A DNA stretch of 64,000 nt from Pseudomonas orientalis (GTDB taxonomy: Bacteria; Pseudomonadota; Gammaproteobacteria; Pseudomonadales; Pseudomonadaceae). The DNA is taken from contig NZ_CP018049.1 in the NCBI RefSeq assembly GCF_002934065.1, positions 4,276,501 to 4,340,500 on the forward strand. The letters are read 5' to 3'. The stretch's first letter is position 1, and each line of letters opens with the position of its first letter. The notes beneath the pieces were generated by a model. That model did no database searches, was not told where the DNA came from, and was given only the letters and a program-made list of their open reading frames with translations. The position numbers were made by a program, and so were the translations under genes. This document shows, in pieces, positions 61,395 to 64,000 of the stretch.

Positions 61395-62837
61395 ATGAGC
61401 ACAGCAATCAGTCCGACTGCTTATAACTATAAGGTGGTTCGCCAGTTCGCCATCATGACGGTGGTCTGGGGAATTCTTGGCATGGGGCTCGGCGTGTTCA
61501 TCGCCTCGCAACTGGTCTGGCCGCAATTGAATTTCGACCTGCCCTGGACGACCTTCGGCCGCCTGCGCCCGCTGCACACCAACCTGGTGATCTTCGCCTT
61601 CGGTGGCTGTGCATTGTTTGCCACCTCCTATTACGTCGTGCAGCGCACCTGCCAGACGCGCTTGATCTCCGATGGCCTCGCCGCCTTCACCTTCTGGGGC
61701 TGGCAGGCAGTCATCGTCGGCGCCATCATCAGCCTGCCTCTGGGCTACACCACGACCAAGGAATACGCCGAGCTGGAATGGCCGATCGCCATTTTGCTCG
61801 CCATCGTGTGGGTGACCTATGCCGTGGTGTTCTTCGGCACCATCGTCAAGCGCAAGACCAAGCACATCTATGTCGGCAACTGGTTCTACGGGGCGTTCAT
61901 CCTGGTCACGGCGATGCTGCATATCGTCAACCACGCGTCCTTGCCGGTGAGCCTGTTCAAGTCCTACTCGGCCTACTCCGGCGCGACGGATGCGATGATC
62001 CAGTGGTGGTACGGGCATAACGCCGTCGGCTTTTTCCTGACCACCGGGTTCCTTGGAATGATGTATTACTTCGTGCCGAAACAGGCCGAACGCCCCATCT
62101 ACTCGTATCGCCTGTCCATCGTGCACTTCTGGGCGCTGATCACCCTGTATATCTGGGCAGGTCCGCACCACCTGCACTACACCGCGTTGCCGGACTGGGC
62201 ACAGTCCCTGGGCATGGCGATGTCGATCATCCTGCTGGCGCCAAGCTGGGGCGGCATGATCAACGGCATGATGACCCTCTCGGGCGCCTGGCATAAGCTG
62301 CGCACCGACCCGATCCTGCGTTTTCTGGTGGTGTCCCTGGCGTTCTACGGCATGTCGACCTTCGAAGGGCCGATGATGGCGATCAAGACCGTCAACTCGC
62401 TGTCCCACTACACCGACTGGACCATCGGCCACGTACACGCCGGGGCCCTGGGTTGGGTGGCAATGATCTCCATCGGCGCGCTGTACCACATGATCCCCAA
62501 GCTGTTCGGCCGCGCGCAGATGCACAGCGTCGGGCTGATCAACACGCACTTCTGGCTGGCCACCATCGGCACCGTGCTCTACATCGCCTCGATGTGGGTC
62601 AACGGCATCACCCAGGGCCTGATGTGGCGTGCGATCAATGATGACGGCACCCTCACGTATTCCTTCGTCGAAGCGCTGCAAGCCAGCCACCCGGGCTATA
62701 TCGTCCGCGCCCTGGGCGGTGCGTTCTTTGCCGCCGGCATGCTGTTCATGGCCTACAACGTCTGGCGCACCGTACGCGCCTCCGACCCGGCGCAAGCTGA
62801 AGCCGCCGCCAAGATCGCCGTTGTGGGAGCCCACTGA
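61395..62837 (+). CDS. ccoN2: cbb3-type cytochrome c oxidase subunit I (second operon)
   Basis: 480 residues, very similar throughout to CcoN1, with the same ligand motifs ([54 protein letters not shown]). Main differences are in the N- and C-termini and the 75-110 loop. Overlaps ccoO2 by one base (TGATG). The isoform is expected to be the low-oxygen-induced oxidase. Confidence 0.95.
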   Translation: MSTAISPTAYNYKVVRQFAIMTVVWGILGMGLGVFIASQLVWPQLNFDLPWTTFGRLRPLHTNLVIFAFGGCALFATSYYVVQRTCQTRLISDGLAAFTFWGWQAVIVGAIISLPLGYTTTKEYAELEWPIAILLAIVWVTYAVVFFGTIVKRKTKHIYVGNWFYGAFILVTAMLHIVNHASLPVSLFKSYSAYSGATDAMIQWWYGHNAVGFFLTTGFLGMMYYFVPKQAERPIYSYRLSIVHFWALITLYIWAGPHHLHYTALPDWAQSLGMAMSIILLAPSWGGMINGMMTLSGAWHKLRTDPILRFLVVSLAFYGMSTFEGPMMAIKTVNSLSHYTDWTIGHVHAGALGWVAMISIGALYHMIPKLFGRAQMHSVGLINTHFWLATIGTVLYIASMWVNGITQGLMWRAINDDGTLTYSFVEALQASHPGYIVRALGGAFFAAGMLFMAYNVWRTVRASDPAQAEAAAKIAVVGAH

Positions 62838-63445
62838 TGAAGCATGAAGTCGTCGAGAAGAATATCGGCCTGCTGGCCTTCTTCATGGTCATCGCCGTGA
62901 GCATCGGTGGCCTGACCCAGATCGTCCCGCTGTTTTTCCAGGACGTGACCAACAAGCCGGTCGAAGGCATGAAGCCGCGCACCGCCCTCGAACTGGAAGG
63001 CCGCGACGTCTACATCGCCAACGGCTGCGTGGGCTGCCACTCGCAGATGATCCGCCCGTTCCGCGCCGAAACCGAACGCTACGGCCACTACTCGGTGGCC
63101 GGTGAAAGCGTGTGGGACCACCCATTCCTGTGGGGCTCCAAGCGCACCGGCCCGGACCTGGCCCGTGTCGGCGGGCGTTACTCCGATGACTGGCAGCGTG
63201 CGCACCTGTACAACCCGCGCAACGTAGTGCCTGAGTCGAAAATGCCGGCGTACCCGTTCCTGGTGGAAAACAAGCTCGACGGCAAGGACACCGCGAAGAA
63301 GATGGAAGTCTTGCGCACCCTGGGCGTGCCCTACACCGACGAAGACATCGCCGGTGCGGCCGCAGCCGTAAAAGGCAAGACCGAAATGGACGCATTGGTG
63401 GCCTACCTGCAAGGCCTTGGCACCCTCATCAAAAGCAAACGGTGA
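62837..63445 (+). CDS. ccoO2: cbb3-type cytochrome c oxidase subunit II (second operon)
   Basis: 202 residues, N-terminal helix and monohaem cytochrome c domain with CVGCH (CcoO1 has CVQCH) and axial Met in ESKMPAYPF. The segment [20 protein letters not shown] is identical to CcoO1 except for codon use. The linker near residue 145 (VENKLDGKDTAKKMEV) differs most between the isoforms. Confidence 0.95.
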   Translation: MKHEVVEKNIGLLAFFMVIAVSIGGLTQIVPLFFQDVTNKPVEGMKPRTALELEGRDVYIANGCVGCHSQMIRPFRAETERYGHYSVAGESVWDHPFLWGSKRTGPDLARVGGRYSDDWQRAHLYNPRNVVPESKMPAYPFLVENKLDGKDTAKKMEVLRTLGVPYTDEDIAGAAAAVKGKTEMDALVAYLQGLGTLIKSKR

Positions 63446-63450
63446 CCGGC

Positions 63451-63636
63451 ATGGATATCGGCATGATTCGTGGCCTGGGCACCGTTGTGGTGATGGTGGC
63501 CTTTATCGGCCTGGCGCTGTGGGTGTTCAGCCCCCGGCGCAAATCGGAATTCGACGACGCGACCATGCTGCCCTTTGCAGATGATCCCGAAGCCATCAAG
63601 CACGTCGAGCAAGCGTCTAGGAGTAACAAAGAATGA
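63451..63636 (+). CDS. ccoQ2: cbb3 oxidase subunit CcoQ (second operon)
   Basis: 61 residues from ATG 63451 (MDIGMIRGLG), one membrane helix and the SPRRKSEFDDATMLPFADDP motif. A GTG at 63442 overlapping the ccoO2 stop is an alternative start. Overlaps ccoP2 by 4 bp. Confidence 0.9.
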   Translation: MDIGMIRGLGTVVVMVAFIGLALWVFSPRRKSEFDDATMLPFADDPEAIKHVEQASRSNKE

Positions 63637-64000
63637 CTACGTTCTGGAGCCTGTACGTCACAGTCCTCAGTCTGGGTACCATCTTCGCCCTGACCTGGCT
63701 GCTGCTGTCGACCCGCAAGGGCCAGCGCGCCGAGCAGACGGACGAGACCGTCGGCCACTCGTTCGACGGTATCGAGGAATACGACAACCCGCTGCCCAAA
63801 TGGTGGTTCATGCTGTTTGTCGGCACCATCATCTTCGCCCTGGGTTATCTAGCGCTGTACCCCGGCCTGGGCAACTGGAAAGGCCTGCTGCCGGGCTACA
63901 ACTACCTCGACAACGACAAGCAAACCCCATTCGCCAACGGCCAGACCGGCTGGACCGGCGTGCACGAGTGGGAAAAGGAAATGGCCAGGTCGGAGGCCAG
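63633..64000 (+). CDS. ccoP2: cbb3-type cytochrome c oxidase subunit III (second operon, 3' truncated)
   Basis: The first 122 residues are visible before the window ends. They show the two membrane helices and DETVGHSFDGIEEYDNPLPKWWF, as in CcoP1. The haem motifs lie beyond the edge. An insertion relative to CcoP1 after LLPGY (about 14 residues, with LDNDKQTPFANGQ) marks the isoform. TAGGAG 7 bp before the ATG. Confidence 0.93.
   Translation, partial: MTTFWSLYVTVLSLGTIFALTWLLLSTRKGQRAEQTDETVGHSFDGIEEYDNPLPKWWFMLFVGTIIFALGYLALYPGLGNWKGLLPGYNYLDNDKQTPFANGQTGWTGVHEWEKEMARSEA

Noticed and set aside
1..64000. tRNA, rRNA, insertion sequences or prophage genes
   Set aside because: No cloverleaf with CCA-end context, rRNA segment, transposase, integrase or phage structural gene was recognised on reading both strands; a dedicated RNA search was not possible.

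Overview
The window is high-GC, densely packed chromosomal DNA of a Pseudomonas, most likely of the P. fluorescens group. The evidence is the conserved blocks cysM-rlmD-relA-mazG, gbuR-gbuA, and the aer/ccoNOQP-1/ccoNOQP-2 locus, plus many TGTGGGAG/TGTAGGAG-type REP and REPIN elements between genes. No tRNA, rRNA, IS element, prophage or CRISPR array was recognised. Two genes are cut by the window edges: an MFS exporter on the left and ccoP2 on the right.

Layout. 1-3.3 kb: MFS exporter and IutA/PvuA-type TonB receptor (carboxylate siderophore traffic). 3.3-9.4 kb: DUF2058 protein, mazG, relA, rlmD and cysM, all leftward. 9.5-10.9 kb: a GDPD-domain protein behind a textbook HrpL box, a candidate type III effector. 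10.9-19.6 kb: DTW protein, gbuR/gbuA (guanidinobutyrase) with an SSS symporter, a PA1414-like mini-gene, a LysR/YbfB pair, an NCS1 permease and a DUF2177 protein. 19.6-27.4 kb: CvfB-like RNA-binding protein, small secreted and lipoproteins, a DEAD-box helicase, a YbdG-type mechanosensitive channel and a small hydrolase.

27.5-33.8 kb is the most unusual region. It is a compact five-gene operon headed by a protein with the architecture of SznF, the N-nitrosating enzyme of streptozotocin biosynthesis (heme-oxygenase-like di-iron domain plus cupin). A Rieske protein, an MFS exporter, an ATP-grasp amino-acid ligase-like enzyme and a B3/B4 tRNA-editing-type domain follow, and an Lrp/AsnC regulator and an EamA exporter sit next to it. 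An Lrp-like 15-bp palindrome lies in the operon's promoter region. I read this as a biosynthetic cluster for an N-N or N-O bonded amino-acid-like metabolite, with export and possible translational self-protection.

34-45 kb: azoR, a LysR gene, a decayed hydrolase, ppiA, an ABC exporter, a brnTA toxin-antitoxin module that carries a duplicated tail of its neighbouring GNAT gene, a porin, an ECF sigma/anti-sigma pair next to a PA3286-type FabH, and a tandem array of three REPINs. 45-51.3 kb: hrpA, then two paralogous proteins of unknown function. 51.5-57.7 kb: aceK, an EamA transporter, a CPBP protease, aer and a small hydrolase. 57.8-64 kb: two consecutive cbb3 oxidase operons; only the second has an Anr-like box upstream.
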